Positions 40,711 through 52,633 are shown, counted from the stretch's first letter. The stretch is 64,000 nucleotides of DNA from Hyperoodon ampullatus (GCA_949752795.1 OX457061.1:7437239-7501238); one strand, 5' to 3'. Program-made: numbers and translations. The notes: generated by a model not told the origin, from the sequence alone.

Positions 40711-42441
40711 GGTGCTGCTCCGCGGTCGGGGGGGGAGCGGGGAGGGGGAGAGAAGGGAAGGCGAAGGGGGCGGGCAGCGGCTTCCCCTCACGCCACACGC
40801 GCGGGCGCTCGCTCGGTCCGGCCGCCTCCTCCCGGCGCTCGCTCGCTCGCTTTCCCTCCCCCTGGCTCGCGAGCGCTGCCCTCGCGGCCTGACGACGAGG
40901 GAGGGGCTGGGGCTGCGTGCCGGGCCCCGGCCCGGGCTCCTGCTTACGGAGGGGAGGCGGCGGCGGGCGGGCAGGCAGCTCGGCTCCCTCACTCACGCTC
41001 CGCGCTCCAGCTCGCTGCTCGATCTCCCCGAGCCGCCTCCTCCTCCACCTCCTCCTCGCGGCGAGGGGCGGGCGGCAGGGCGCAGGCGCGCCAGGCCCCG
41101 CGCGCACGCCCCGCCTCCGGCCAGAGAGGCTCGCGCCGCCTCACCATTGGCTGGGGCGCCAGGACCAGGGGGCGGAGCCGCGGCGAGGAGACACAGGGCC
41201 TGGCGAAGAGGCGGGAGGAAGGAACGCCGCGACGTACTGGGACTGCCCCCCGCGCCGCGCTCCCCTCCCCCGCTTTCCCCTTCTTCAGCCCGACCCGGGA
41301 CTTTTGCGCGCTACGGGCGCGCGGCGGCCCGAGGGGCGGGGCCTCGCCAGGCTGTGCGCAGGCTCCCAGGCGGGTGCGTCACGTGGTGGCGGAGCGGCTT
41401 CCCCTGTCTGCCGGGTGGCGCGGGGGAGAGGGGTGTCTGCAGCCCCCCGAAAGCGCAGGCCTCGTAGTAGCCTGGCTTCAGAACACTGGAGGCCAGAAAT
41501 ATATCCACCCCGGGTTCTGCACTCTGGGACACTACTGGGGCGCCCCTCCTCGTGGGGGAAGGAAGGCGGCACCTCCATCCTATTTCCCAGAGAGGGAAGC
41601 TGCCTTCGAAGTCAGGCTTGTTTTGCAAAGCCCGAAGCTGCCCAGTCCACTCACAGGGAGGGCCTTTTCCTGCCTCTTAGTCCAAACTCTGCCCAGCAGG
41701 CTGTGTGCACTTGGGCAAGTCATTTTCCCTCTATGGGCCTATTTGTTATGAAATTACAAAATGCAAGAAAGGCTGACAAACGGAACGTTGTGTCAATGGT
41801 GATGTTTAAGCAGGGCCACGCTAAAGTGGAAGTCCTCTGAAGGCAAGGAGGTGCCACATTCATCCGCGGGTGCTTTTGACCCAATTCAGTGCCTAATTCA
41901 AGGAGCTTGCAAGAATCCGTACAGAGTGCTAGGCGCCAGTCCCAGCAACTGCGCCTGCATCGCACAACTGCAAGATGGTGTCGGCTGCGTTAATTTCATT
42001 TCGCTACGTCAGAGAATAAGGCCTGCTTTAGAAGCCAAGTCTTGAAACAGGAAGGCCAAGGCATTTCTGTTTAAACTATGCTTTCCAGGTAACGCAAGTG
42101 TACCACTCGCTGCTCTCCTCCCTCCTGCAGGGCCCCAAGACATGGACACGAAAAGTCTGAGATCTCTCCTTGGGTGTTTATAACCAAAACCAGGGGTTGG
42201 ATTATTTGCCTTCCAGGACTCACATTTTACTATCAGTTCTTAAAGCTCAAGCAGTGTCTTTCATGTTCAAGATAATCCATTGGTGGGTGATCGATAAATG
42301 TTAAGTGGCAGACAGTCCATGGGAGGAGAATACAAATGTCTTCTTGGGGCTTTCCCCAAAACCCAGAATTTAATCTTTCTCCTCCAAACCTTATTATTCT
42401 CAATGGAGTCCAGCTCAATCCATACCCATCCCAATTGGACA

Positions 42442-42447
<6 letters not shown>

Positions 42448-42478
<31 letters not shown>

Positions 42479-42667
42479 GGTACGCGGGCCTCTCACTGTT
42501 GTGGCCTCTCCCGTTGCGGAGCACAGGCTCCGGACGCGCAGGCTCAGCGGCCATGGCTCACGGGCCCAGCCACTCCGCGGCACGTGGGATCCTCCTGGAC
42601 CGGGCACGAACCTGTGTCCCCTGCATCGGCAGGCGGACTCTCAACCACTGCACCACCAGGGAAGCCC
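42448..42667 (-). mobile_element. CHR SINE, internally deleted form
   Basis: T28 tail, then a reverse SINE body. Exact 13-bp duplication TTGGACAGGATTT at 42435-42447 and 42668-42680. It lies in the alpha-specific SET intron. Confidence 0.94.
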
Positions 42668-42879
42668 TTGGACAGGATTTCTAAGGGAAGAATTATTAGC
42701 ACCAATGAGAAGCTGGGAAATGTTTGGCAACCAGCTCCCAGAAGAGAAAAAAACACACCAAAAACCCTGATTTGTAGCATTTGCTGATTTCAGTGGTGTA
42801 TAAATACTCCCACCATGGCAAATTTCCTGCTACCACTTTGATGTCACTGAACAGAGATGGAAAGAAATACCAGGCTCCA

Positions 42880-43249
42880 ACGTCCCTGGTGGCGCAGTGG
42901 TTAAGGATCCGCCTGCCAATGCAGGGGACACGGGTTCCAGCCTTGGTCCGGGAAGATCCCACATGTTACGGAGCAACTAGGCTTGTGTACCACAACTACT
43001 GAGCCTGTGCTCTAGAGCCCGTGAGCCACAACTACTGAGCCTGTGTGCCATAACTACTGAAGCCCGTGTGCCTAGAACCTGTGCTGTGCAACAAGAGAAG
43101 CCACCGCAATGAGAAGCCCGTGCACTGCAACAAGGAGTAGCTCCCGCTCGCCACAACTAGAGAAAAGCCTGTGCGCAGCAATGAAGATCCAGTGCAGCCA
43201 AAAATAAACAAATAAAATTTAAAAAAAAATTTTTTAAACAAACAAACAA
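42880..43249 (+). mobile_element. CHR SINE, long form with extra internal repeats
   Basis: Exact 15-bp duplication AAATACCAGGCTCCA at 42865-42879 and 43250-43264. The 'CACAACTACTGAGCCTGTG' body unit is repeated three times. It is inverted relative to the SINE at 42448-42667, 213 nt away. Confidence 0.93.
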
Positions 43250-43264
43250 AAATACCAGGCTCCA

Positions 43265-45836
43265 GTGCACTGCTGAAGCATGTAGCATGGGCCACAGGCT
43301 GTGATAAATACACGCATTTCCTTCTCTTTCAGTCCTCACAAAATACAAGACAGGTATTAATATCCTCATGTCACAGATAAACTCAACTTTTTTTGATACA
43401 GGTGGCAGGACCAAGTCTAATGGATAACAAAGCTCCTGCCCTAAGCACAGAGTTTTTCCATTTTTTTGACATGAATTACAGTAAGGGGTACATTTGACAT
43501 TAGGACCCAGTACACACCTACACACAAAACAATGCTTACCCTCACTGAGTGTGATGACTCTTAATCTTCTATTTTCTTTAAATGCAGGTCACTCCCCACT
43601 AAAATGATTTCATGACCCACAAATGGGATGAAACGGTCTGAAAAACACTGTGCTGAAGGCTGCTTTCATACACAAAACAAAGCCTGCTCACCGGTTGGTA
43701 GCAGTGACCCAGAGCATCTCCTAAGTGACCGATCTACCAGTGTTTCCCATGTATCTGCAGGGGCTCCAGGGAGCCTTCTAATGCCTTCTGATTAGGCAAT
43801 GGGCTTCAAGGCTCCCACCCCGGCCCTTAGGACCATCCTGTTCTTCCAGACCTTTCCCACAGCACTTCTCAAGATGACTTCAAGGAGCACACACTAGGAA
43901 GTGGAAGAGAAAGAGAAAGCAAAAACGCCAAGTTTCAGTAAACAAGGGAGTGGTATGGACACACTAAGAGAGAATTCACCCACTGAATTATTCTCTGTGG
44001 TCTCTCTCCCCTCCAGCATTAGGAGCTCTGCATTCTCTCCTTGGCCTCTCACCTCACTCTCAGAATTCCTCTCTCTTCTCCTTCCCAGCTTCCTTTGAAG
44101 GAGGAGAATCCCACAGCTTAAAGACTGGAACAGAGATGCTAGCATTCCCTAAAATGCAGCAGTGTCCCAGGATGAACCACCTTGGAGGGACTGTGGTTGC
44201 ACCCTGCCGTCCCTTCTGGTACTGTTAATTCTCCCAAGAAGCTAAACAGAAGGCGACCAGAAGGACTCATCCACATTTTGCTGCTCACAAGTGGGAAAGA
44301 GTTTACTATCCGTCTCAAGAGCACTGATCATGAGCCAACTGCTGTCTTGTGTTTCACTTCCACTTAAGCCTCACAGCAAGCCTAACAGATACTGTTGAGC
44401 CCATAGAAGCCTAACAGATACTACTGAGCCCATTTTACAGAAGAGGAAAGAAGCACAGGTTATGTCACTTTCCCAACAAGGTCACACAGCTGGACGCAGC
44501 CAGGTTTCGAGCCCTGTCCAGCTTTACCACATCGGGACATCGGCTGGGCAGGAGGTCTTTGCATCTCATTTGGAAGGGGATGGACTGAGACCCATTCAAC
44601 CTAGACTTTCCACATCACCCAGCAGACCCACAGGAGCTCTGCAATGAGGGCTCCTCATCCAGTGCTCCTTCCACAAGCAAACATGGACCTCAGCCAAGTG
44701 AGCAAATTAGGAAGATTTGTGGACTCCAAGCCCGTCCCCTCTATGCTGAGCCAGCTGGCTGTCACTTCCTGGGGCAATGCTGTCCCGCCTTCCAGGACCT
44801 ATCCAAACTCACCCTCACCCGCTCCAGCTGCCCCGCTGCCGCGAAGGCCCCACCACACCCAGGATCCGGGAGGCCTAATCACGAGAACAATGCACTTTGT
44901 GCTCAACTCCAAGCTGTGTGTGTGTGCAAAACACAGCCCTCACCTCCAAGGGGGGTGGAGCAGACATGAAACCAACAATTAGAATGTACAGGCCAGGCTG
45001 GGGTGACTCTGGGTGCTGCAAGGGCAGAAGGGGGCTCCTAACACACAGCAGCTGTCGCTCAAAGGAGACTACCTGCAAGGAGTGACTTTTCAGCAGGAAG
45101 CTGCAGAACGAGTAGGCATGCACAGGTAGGGAGAGGAGAGCGATCCAGGCAGAGGACAGACAGGCTTCCAGGCCCCGAGGTGAAAGAATGGAGCCCCAGG
45201 AGGTGAAGACAGGTTAAAGGTGCCGGAGGGAGCCTGAACCTGGAGATGTCAGCAAGGACCAGGTGGGCAGCGCCCAGGAAGTCTCTTAGTCTGTACCTCG
45301 AGGGCAGTGGGAAGGCTAGGAAGGGTTTTAAGCCAGGGAGTCACATGATTGGCTTTGCTCTGGCTGGAAGGGAGGAGGAAGCCGGAAGCAAGAGGAGGAG
45401 GAGAGGGCAGTAATCCGGGCCAGAGTTATGGGCGGATAACTCCGGGTGGACGGATATGAGGTGTTGAGGAACCACCAGGACTCCGGGATCTGATGGCACG
45501 TGGAGGAGAGGAGAGGGGTCACCCGTGTTTCCACCAGCCTCAGGCTGGCTACTGGTGTCACTTGACCAGGACAGAAGGAATGAGTTTGGGGGCTGGGAGC
45601 GTAGGTGTGGGGTTGGCGCCAGGACCGAGCTTACGCATGCTCCAGGCCCCCCACTTTCACCCCTTCTGGTTCTTCCTTCACATACACCTAATCCATGCAC
45701 CCCGTGCTTAAAACCCTTCAGGGGATTTGGCAGTCATTTCAAAAAGTGTGGGGCAAAAAAAAAAAGAAAAAATCACCTAGAAGTCAATCCTTGCAAATCC
45801 TTTAAATCTCCAATAAAACGTAGTGTCCGGACGTAC
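43265..45836 (-). other. SET alpha-specific intron, unique part
   Basis: Mostly unique DNA. A reverse MIR relic lies at about 44310-44510 and contains a 29-bp tandem duplication (44378-44406 and 44407-44435, sharing CCTAACAGATACT). I see no additional exon. Confidence 0.6.
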
Positions 45837-45954
45837 CTTCCTTCGGCAAGTTCGGAGACGCAGACGTTTCCTCTGGCCTGGAGGCAGGAGTCCGTCTCGG
45901 TTTCTTCGGTTTCTTTGCTTGAGGTGGAAGTGAAGACTGGTGTTTGGGGGCCAT
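45837..45954 (-). CDS. SET: SET alpha-isoform first exon (TAF-I alpha N-terminus)
   Basis: Alternative first exon 5.1 kb upstream of the beta exon. ATG 45954-45952 begins [19 protein letters not shown]. The frame continues through [14 protein letters not shown] and ends in a one-base partial codon before a GTACGT donor. That phase is the same as beta exon 1, so both splice to exon 39037-39094. It contributes 39 codons, giving a 292-residue alpha protein; from memory the human alpha exon gives 37 and 290. The MAPK, LPPQ and EETSAS landmarks identify it. It lies outside any CpG island, so its promoter must differ from that of beta. Confidence 0.9.
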
Positions 45955-46537
45955 GCTGGGAGAAAAGCCAAGAATCCACCAAAGGGAAGAAGTTCGTACC
46001 AGGAGCTCCGAGAGCTCTGAGAACTAAGGCTGCCCCAGGTGACAAGAGGTTTAAATATACTCTGGAGCCGCCTGGAGGGGATATTTACGTGACAGTGGGA
46101 CACACCCCATTCCCCCTCCCCCAGCCTCAACCTCCTACCCACCCTCCAATCAAGATCAACTTCTTTTACTTGCCCTTTGCTTTTCTCTCTAAGGGCTTTC
46201 TCGGCAGTGGGGTGGGGGTGGGGGGGGGAGGGAGGTGTTTTCCTTGGGCGGGGAGCAGTTCTGTGCTTTCCGGGACCCTCCTGGTCTTGACTTGAAGCAC
46301 CAGTGGCCCATCCCCCAGTCCTGTCTCAAATATTCTCTGTAGGCAGCACTGCCCACATTAAGAACTGTACTCTTCTTTTTTTCCTCTGGCCTCCTAGAAG
46401 ATTTAAACGTGCTCTTGTCTCACCTCAGCCTGGAACATTCTTCAGTCTCCCCACTCCCACCGCCTTGTCTGGCTAACTCCTTCCCAACCTCCACGTCTCA
46501 GCTTGGAGGGATAAATGAAAGTTAAAATACAGGAATC

Positions 46538-46741
46538 TGGGACTTCCCTGGTGGTCCAGTGGCTAAGGCTCTACGCTCCCAATGCAGGGGACCTGGGTTC
46601 GATCCCTGGTCAGGGAACTAGTATCCCACATGCCGCAACTAAAAGATCCTGCATGTCACAACTAAAGATCCTGTGTGCTGCAATGAAGATCCTGAAACTA
46701 AGACCCAGCGCAGCCAAATAAATAAATAAATATTTTAAAAT
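46538..46741 (+). mobile_element. tRNA-derived SINE, intermediate length
   Basis: Head GGGACTTCCCTGGTGGTCC, tail AATAAATAAATA. 14-bp duplication with one mismatch at 46524-46537 and 46742-46755. Confidence 0.9.
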
Positions 46742-46929
46742 AAAATAAAGGAATCCCAGTCAAGTATTAGAAAGCAAGAGGAAAAGCAAGTACCCTTGAG
46801 AGGACTTGGGACAGCCGTTCATTCTTCTCTCATTTCAGGTACGATTAGAAGGTTAAGAGTTTGAAGAACCTGTAGAAGGCATGTTGTCTGGGGGTCCCAA
46901 AACCCAATGCCTGTCAGGTAACAACTATG

Positions 46930-47570
46930 AGTAAGGCAAGCAACTGGAATTCACAACAGCTGGAGGAAGGTAGGTTGGTATAACCGCTCTGGAAAACATG
47001 TGCCGGCTCTATCAAAGCAGAGCCTGGGCTGAGTTACTCTTACCCAGCAGTTCTACTCCCGCCTACACGCTCAGCAGAAATGCGTACCTGTGTGCGCCAA
47101 TATGTGTGATAAATGTGTACAAGAATGTCCATAGCAGTGAGATTCATACTAGCCAAAATCTGGAAACAATACAGATGTCTACCAACAGCCGAATAAATAG
47201 GTTGTGAGATATTTATACAACGGAACATGATAAAACGATGAAAACAAATGAACTACAGCTATGTGTCATCCTGTGAATGCAGCCTACAAACATAATGTTG
47301 AGTGAAAGACACAAGACAGAAAATAGGACAGGCTGTGTGATTGCACTTAAATTACAAAAACAGACAAAACTGATCTATGCTGTTAGAAGTCTGGAGTGTG
47401 GTTACCTTTGCCCTCGGGAGGGACATCATCTGAGGTGGGATTAAGGGCCTTAATCCTTTCTGGTGATGCCCAGTTTCTGGATCTGGGGTTTGCTACACCA
47501 GTGTGTTTGGTTTGTGAACCCCAAGCTGCCATATCTTTGATTCTTCTAAAGAACAGCCAGAGATATACAT
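46930..47570 (+). mobile_element. Old LINE-1 3' region
   Basis: Decayed L1 ORF2 end and 3' sequence: 'ggaaacaatacagatgtcta' and 'aacataatgttgagtgaaag', then 'atctatgctgttagaagtct'. Related to the remnant at 2940-3530, sense orientation. Confidence 0.75.
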
Positions 47571-47573
47571 TTT

Positions 47574-47770
47574 GTTTTCAATCTTTTTTTTTGGCTGCAC
47601 CAGGTCTTAGTTGCGGCATGCTAGTTGTGACAGGTGGACTTCTTAGCTGCGGCATGCAAACTCTTAGTTGTGACATGCATGCGGGATCTACTTTCCCGAC
47701 AAGGGATTGAACCCGGAGCCCCTGTATTGGGAACGCGGAGTCCTACACACTGGACCACCAGGGAAGTCCC
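47574..47770 (-). mobile_element. tRNA-derived SINE
   Basis: Inserted in the 46930-47570 LINE-1 relic. Exact 15-bp duplication AGAGATATACATTTT at 47559-47573 and 47771-47785. Confidence 0.93.
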
Positions 47771-47822
47771 AGAGATATACATTTTTATATGAAATCTCTG
47801 GATTTTTAAAAGTTAGCAACTA

Positions 47823-48128
47823 GGGCTTCCCTGGTGGCGCAGTGGTTAAGAATCCGCCTGCGCATGCCAAACATGGGTTTGAGCCCTGGGCCGGGAAGGT
47901 CCCACATGCCGCGGAGCAACTAAGCTCGTGTGCCACAACTACTGAGCCTGTGCTCTAGAGCCCGCATGTCATAACTACTGAAGCCCGTGTGCCTAGAGCC
48001 CATGCTCTGCAACAAGAGAAGCCACTGCAATGAGAAGCCCACACACTGCCACAAAGAGCAGCCCCCGCTCACTGCAACTAGAGAAAGTCCATGCACAGCA
48101 ATGAAGACCCAACACAGCCAAAAAAAAA
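47823..48128 (+). mobile_element. CHR SINE, long form
   Basis: Exact 15-bp duplication AAAAGTTAGCAACTA at 47808-47822 and 48129-48143. It forms an inverted pair with the next SINE. Confidence 0.95.
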
Positions 48129-48150
48129 AAAAGTTAGCAACTAATTAAAC

Positions 48151-48354
48151 TTTTTTTTTTTTTTGCGTTACACGGGCCCCTCACTGTTGTGGCCTCTCCC
48201 ATTGCGGAGCACAGGCTCCGGACGCGCAGGCTCAGCGACCATGGCCCACGGGCCTTGCCACTCTGCGGCACGTGGGATCCTCCCGGACCAGGGCACGAAC
48301 CTGCGTCCCCCGCATCGGCAGGTGGACCCTCAACCACTGTGCCACCAGGGAAGC
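48151..48354 (-). mobile_element. CHR SINE, internally deleted form
   Basis: Exact 10-bp duplication CTAATTAAAC at 48141-48150 and 48355-48364. It starts only 22 nt after the preceding forward SINE and overlaps that SINE's right duplication, so it was inserted second. Confidence 0.93.
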
Positions 48355-49279
48355 CTAATTAAACATTTTAAAACATACTTTGTGGACCAAGTAAAGCATG
48401 TCATCAGGCCACTTTCAGCCTATGAACCATGAGTTTACAACCTCTGAGATAGTGCAATGATTTTCCTTTTTTTTTCTGTTTGTTTTCTTTCCATTAATTA
48501 CCCTCTTAAAATAAATCTAAGGCATAAGTCAGTGATGTCAATACTGATAAAAAGCTGAGCTCTTTCTGGAGGAAGACCGAGCACCACCAACATCTCTTAC
48601 TCCCTTCCATCCCTCCATTCTCTGACAGCTTCTGGGGGACTTTGGGCTTCTTCTAAGACATTTTGGTTTCACAGCTAGGCAAGCTGAGACCTGAAAGAAG
48701 TGATTTACCTAAGGTCATGAGGAGAATAACTGAGTTAAAACTGGAGCCCCAGTTCTGGGGTCATTTTATCACAGGGATGCACTTTCTAGCCAGCCTAAGT
48801 GTCAGTGTTTACACCTGTAAAATGGATGATAATAATACCTGCCTCTTTGTTTCAGGATTTTCAGTTAAGGACAAAGAGTCATCTTTCTCCTGTTTTTACC
48901 AAAGAAACTGTCCAAAACAACAGCATGGAAAACAAAAACAAAAACTCTCTTCTGATGAAACTGGGAGTCAGCTAAACCCCAAAGCACAGAATAGGTGGCT
49001 GGATGGCCAAAGCAGTGGAAAAGAAACAGGATGTATGCAGGAAGAGAGGACAGACGCCCTAGCTACACATTTCTGGGAGTATCAGCAAAGGACACTTCTG
49101 GAAGCGGAGGGGCAAACCCCAAATCCCTTGCTTGTAGCAGCCAGAAGGGAGTGTACTGACAGGATGCTGCACCAGCTCAGTTCCTAGAAACAAAGGAGAA
49201 GGGGGTCAGTGAGGAGTAGCAAAAGGAGCTTCATGAGACCCATACAAATTCTAGTTACCTTGAGATTCCCTTTTATTAC

Positions 49280-49865
49280 CCACCAACCTGAGATCCAAAT
49301 GTTAAAAATAGCCTACCTGGGAGAAGGCACCTTAAATGGATACAGCCCCTTTGGAGGGCAGTTTAACCATCAAAAGTGCAAAAGTACATAGCTTTGACCC
49401 AGAAATTCTTCTATTTTTTATTCTACAGATAAATGAGGTGGCACCTATGCAAGGCAATTCACTGCAACATCATAAAAGTGAAAGCTTGGAAACAACCTAA
49501 CAACTTCTTTGGGCTTTGGGTGACCAAAGGGTATAACCTATACAGTAGAATGAGCTGCAACCATTAAATCAAATAGGGAACAAGAGCCATGGTGAAGTGA
49601 AATAAGCAAGGTCCTACTAAGCAGGTAGTATGTTACCATTTGTGTAAAAGGGAGGGTAGAAAAAAATACATGTTCACTTATTTGCCTGTATACTTGTAAC
49701 ACAGCTCTTAAAGGACTCCTGTGAAGGTGATAACTCAGCCACCCCTGGGGAGGGGACTGGGTGGTGAGAAATGAAAGGACAGGGATACAGGGAGATCTTT
49801 CACTCTTCACCCTGTTGTATATTTTGAATTTTGAACCTGTGTATATATTACATTAAAACAAAACA
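49280..49865 (+). mobile_element. Old LINE-1 3' region
   Basis: Decayed copy with 'tttgacccagaaattcttct', 'ttggaaacaacctaacaact' and a final 'gtatatattacattaaaaca'. These are recognisable L1M landmarks with no open frame. Confidence 0.65.
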
Positions 49866-50199
49866 AAGATTACCTGAGCTCTAGTACTTAGAATCACTTA
49901 CATCACATAAGAACAGCCACCCACTTGGTACACGTCAGCTTAAATTCAAACATGCAAGACCCCACCTTTCCTTTCCTCCACAACTTCCAAAAGTTGAACT
50001 TCCTGGATTCCCAGAGGTGTTACCAGGCAACTGTGCAACTCTGCTTCATTCCAGAACTGGCTGCAGACAAGGTGGAGGCAAGGCAAATGACCTCCCTCCA
50101 CCCCACCCAAAAGTTGACAGGATCATGACGTTCCATAACCCTGAGGCCAGGCTCTCTCTGGGAACCAGAATTTTCCAAAACATCCCAAACACCCGTAGC

Positions 50200-50370
50200 T
50201 GTATGAGAGGATTTCAATAGCATTATCCTTTTAAACCCTCCCATCAACCTTTCCAGGACTGTATTATGTCCTTATTTTACAGATGGGAGAATCAAACCAA
50301 ATGAAAAATTGACAGCCAGAGAATCTTGTCCAAAAATCAAAAGGATAGGAATAGAAGACTCAGGATTCAA
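50200..50370 (-). repeat. Reverse MIR relic
   Basis: 'tgtccttattttacagatgg' and 'gactcaggattcaaaccggt' follow the reverse MIR pattern. Confidence 0.6.
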
Positions 50371-50381
50371 ACCGGTGTCTT

Positions 50382-50480
50382 TCTGGACTCCCTTGGCTGT
50401 CCAGTGGTTAAGACTGTGCTTCCAAAGCAGGGGGCACGGGCTCAGTCCCTGGTCAGGGAACTAAGATCCCACATTCTGCG
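50382..50480 (+). mobile_element. Short tRNA-derived SINE, partial
   Basis: Starts near 'ggactcccttggctgtccag' and breaks off after 'aagatcccacattctgcg' without a poly(A) tail. Confidence 0.8.
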
Positions 50481-50587
50481 TTTCTTGTCTTAAATGGGTG
50501 CCAGGGCCTGAGGGTCATGTGGTACCTCTTTCATTGCCCTCACACTGTTCTCTGGCTCCTTGGTACTTATTAAAAAGTTAATAATAA

Positions 50588-50761
50588 GGAATTCCCTGGT
50601 GCTCCAATGGTTAGGACTCAGCACTTACTGTCTGGGGTGGGGACTAGGGGAAGGGGAGGATGGGGTGGGGGTGGGGGAGGGGGAAGGGGGGTGGCCGGTT
50701 CGATCCCTGGTCAGGGAACTAAGATCCTGCAAGCTGCGTGGCATGGCCAAAAAAAAAAAAA
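50588..50761 (+). mobile_element. Short SINE carrying a G-run expansion
   Basis: Exact 9-bp duplication TTAATAATA at 50578-50586 and 50762-50770. Between the head and the B-box-like GGTTCGATCC, the normal text of about 15 nt is replaced by about 63 nt of G-runs (50633-50695). Confidence 0.92.
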
Positions 50762-50822
50762 TTAATAATAGTCTTTAAAAAAAGTTACACCGGTATCCCA
50801 CCATCAAGAAATAGGAGCTGCT

Positions 50823-52517
50823 ATTCGCCCCTTGAGGAGTGTCAATCCAACACAGACTGAGTACCAAGGAATGATTGAGATCATGGATGAAGTGAATATG
50901 AAAGGTGAGGTCTATCCATTTGGCATAGTTGGGATGGCCAACAAAGGGGATTGCCTACAGAAAGGGGAGAGCGTCAAGTTCCAGTAGTGTGTCCTGGGCC
51001 AAAATGCACAGACTATGGCCTACAACATCACACCTCTGCGTAGGGCCACAGTGGAGTGTGTGAAAGATCAGTTTGGCTTTGTTAACTATGAAGTAGGAGA
51101 CAGCAAGAAGCTCTTTTTCCATGTGAAAGAAGTTCAGGACGGCATTGAGCTACAGGCAGGAGATGAGGTGGAATTCTCAGTGATTTTTAATCAGCACACT
51201 GGCAAGTGCAGTGCTTGTAATGTTTGGCGAGTCTGCAAGGGCCCCAGGGCTGTTGCAGCTCCACAACCTGATAGGTTGGTCAGTCGCTTGAAGAACATCA
51301 CCCTGGATGATGCCAGTGCTCCTTGCCTAATGGTTCGTCGTCAGCCAAGGGGACTAGATAATTCAGTGGGATTTGGTGCCGAAAGAAAGATCAGTCAAGC
51401 TGGTGTCATTGAATAACCACATCCACAAAGCACATCATTAATCCACTATGATCAAGTTGGGGGATTCTGGTGAAGGGTTCTGAATATCTCCCTCTTCATC
51501 CCTCCCAAAATCTGGAATACTTATTCTATTGAGCTATTACACCAGTTTTAACACCTTCCTCGTGTTATGTTTAAAAAAATAAATCAATTTAAGAAAACCA
51601 TTTTAGGGCTTCCCTGGTGGCGCAGTGGTTGAGAGTCCGCCTGCCGATGCAGGGGACGCCGGTTCGTGCCCTGGTCCGGGAGGATCCCACGTGCCGCGGA
51701 GCGGCTGGGCCCATAAGCCATGGCCGCTGAGCCTGTGCGTCCGGAGCCTGTGCTCCGCAACGGGAGAGGCCACAGCAGTGAGGCCCACGTACCGCAAAAA
51801 AAAAAAAAGAAAAGAAAACCATTTTAAAATTATGCACAGTTGCAGCCTGGAAAACTTAAGGTGGTGCCTTATAGTATCAATTTTAGGAGCTTTATTTGGT
51901 GCATTTAATGCAACTGGTAATTGCAAAACCCACTTTGCCTGTGTAAGTGAAAAATATAGATGGTTACCTTGTTGGCCCCATGAAATTCTGCACTTGATAC
52001 TTAGTATGTACTCTACCTTCATTACTTCTGGCAAGATGTTCTGCCTTAGGACTCAGTTGCATTCTTTTTCCTTTTCTTTTCTGTTCATTATGCTTTAATT
52101 CTGAGGACCATATGATGGTAGAATATATTAAAAATTACAAAAATTTGTATAGGCAAACCAATTCTTTAAGTTGATGGCCAAATGTTATTTTTCATATCAT
52201 TTATAATCTTGTCACAGTCTGCTTAATGAAGTTTGGTTAGATTTCAGTAAAAATTATCTTCCAGGGTAGTTTTTTTTCCCCCCCTGGGATGGGGGGGTAA
52301 CTTTACCACAATTAGTATATCTGGTACAGAATTTCATGCAAATGAGGTGTGCCAGCAGTGTGATAATTTAAACGTATTTAAACAAAAACAAAAGGATGAA
52401 TGCACAAACTTGCTGCTGCATAGATCACTGCAGCTTCTAGGACCCAGTTTCTTTTACTGATTTCAAAACAAAACAAAACAAAAAATAATAAAAAAGTTGT
52501 ACCTGAAAAAAAAAAAA
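50823..52517 (+). pseudogene. CSDE1P: CSDE1 processed pseudogene (5'-truncated retrocopy)
   Basis: Intronless copy of the 3' part of CSDE1 (UNR) mRNA, which encodes a cold-shock-domain RNA-binding protein. The frame opens at IRPLRSV, runs through TQTEYQGMIEI and GEVYPFGIVGMANKGDCL, and meets an in-frame TAG at 50985-50987. It then continues from 51015 through [20 protein letters not shown] to [14 protein letters not shown] and a stop at 51414-51416. About 1.1 kb of CSDE1 3'UTR and a poly(A) tail (52506-52517) follow. A diverged 17-bp target duplication (14 of 17 match) lies at 50806-50822 and 52516-52532, marking both ends as LINE-1-mediated. A SINE (51606-51811) later split the 3'UTR part. 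With the stop codon and loss of most cold-shock domains it cannot make CSDE1. Confidence 0.93.
51606..51811 (+). mobile_element. CHR SINE, internally deleted form
   Basis: Inserted in the CSDE1 retrocopy. Exact 15-bp duplication AAGAAAACCATTTTA at 51591-51605 and 51812-51826. Confidence 0.95.
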
Positions 52518-52633
52518 GAGATAGGAACTACTAACAAAACATATATGTCCTTTAATATGTATTTGTGTGCAGTTTAAACAGGATTATTGTACAAAGCTGG
52601 TTTTTAGTCTAATTTTTTCCATTAACGATTTTT

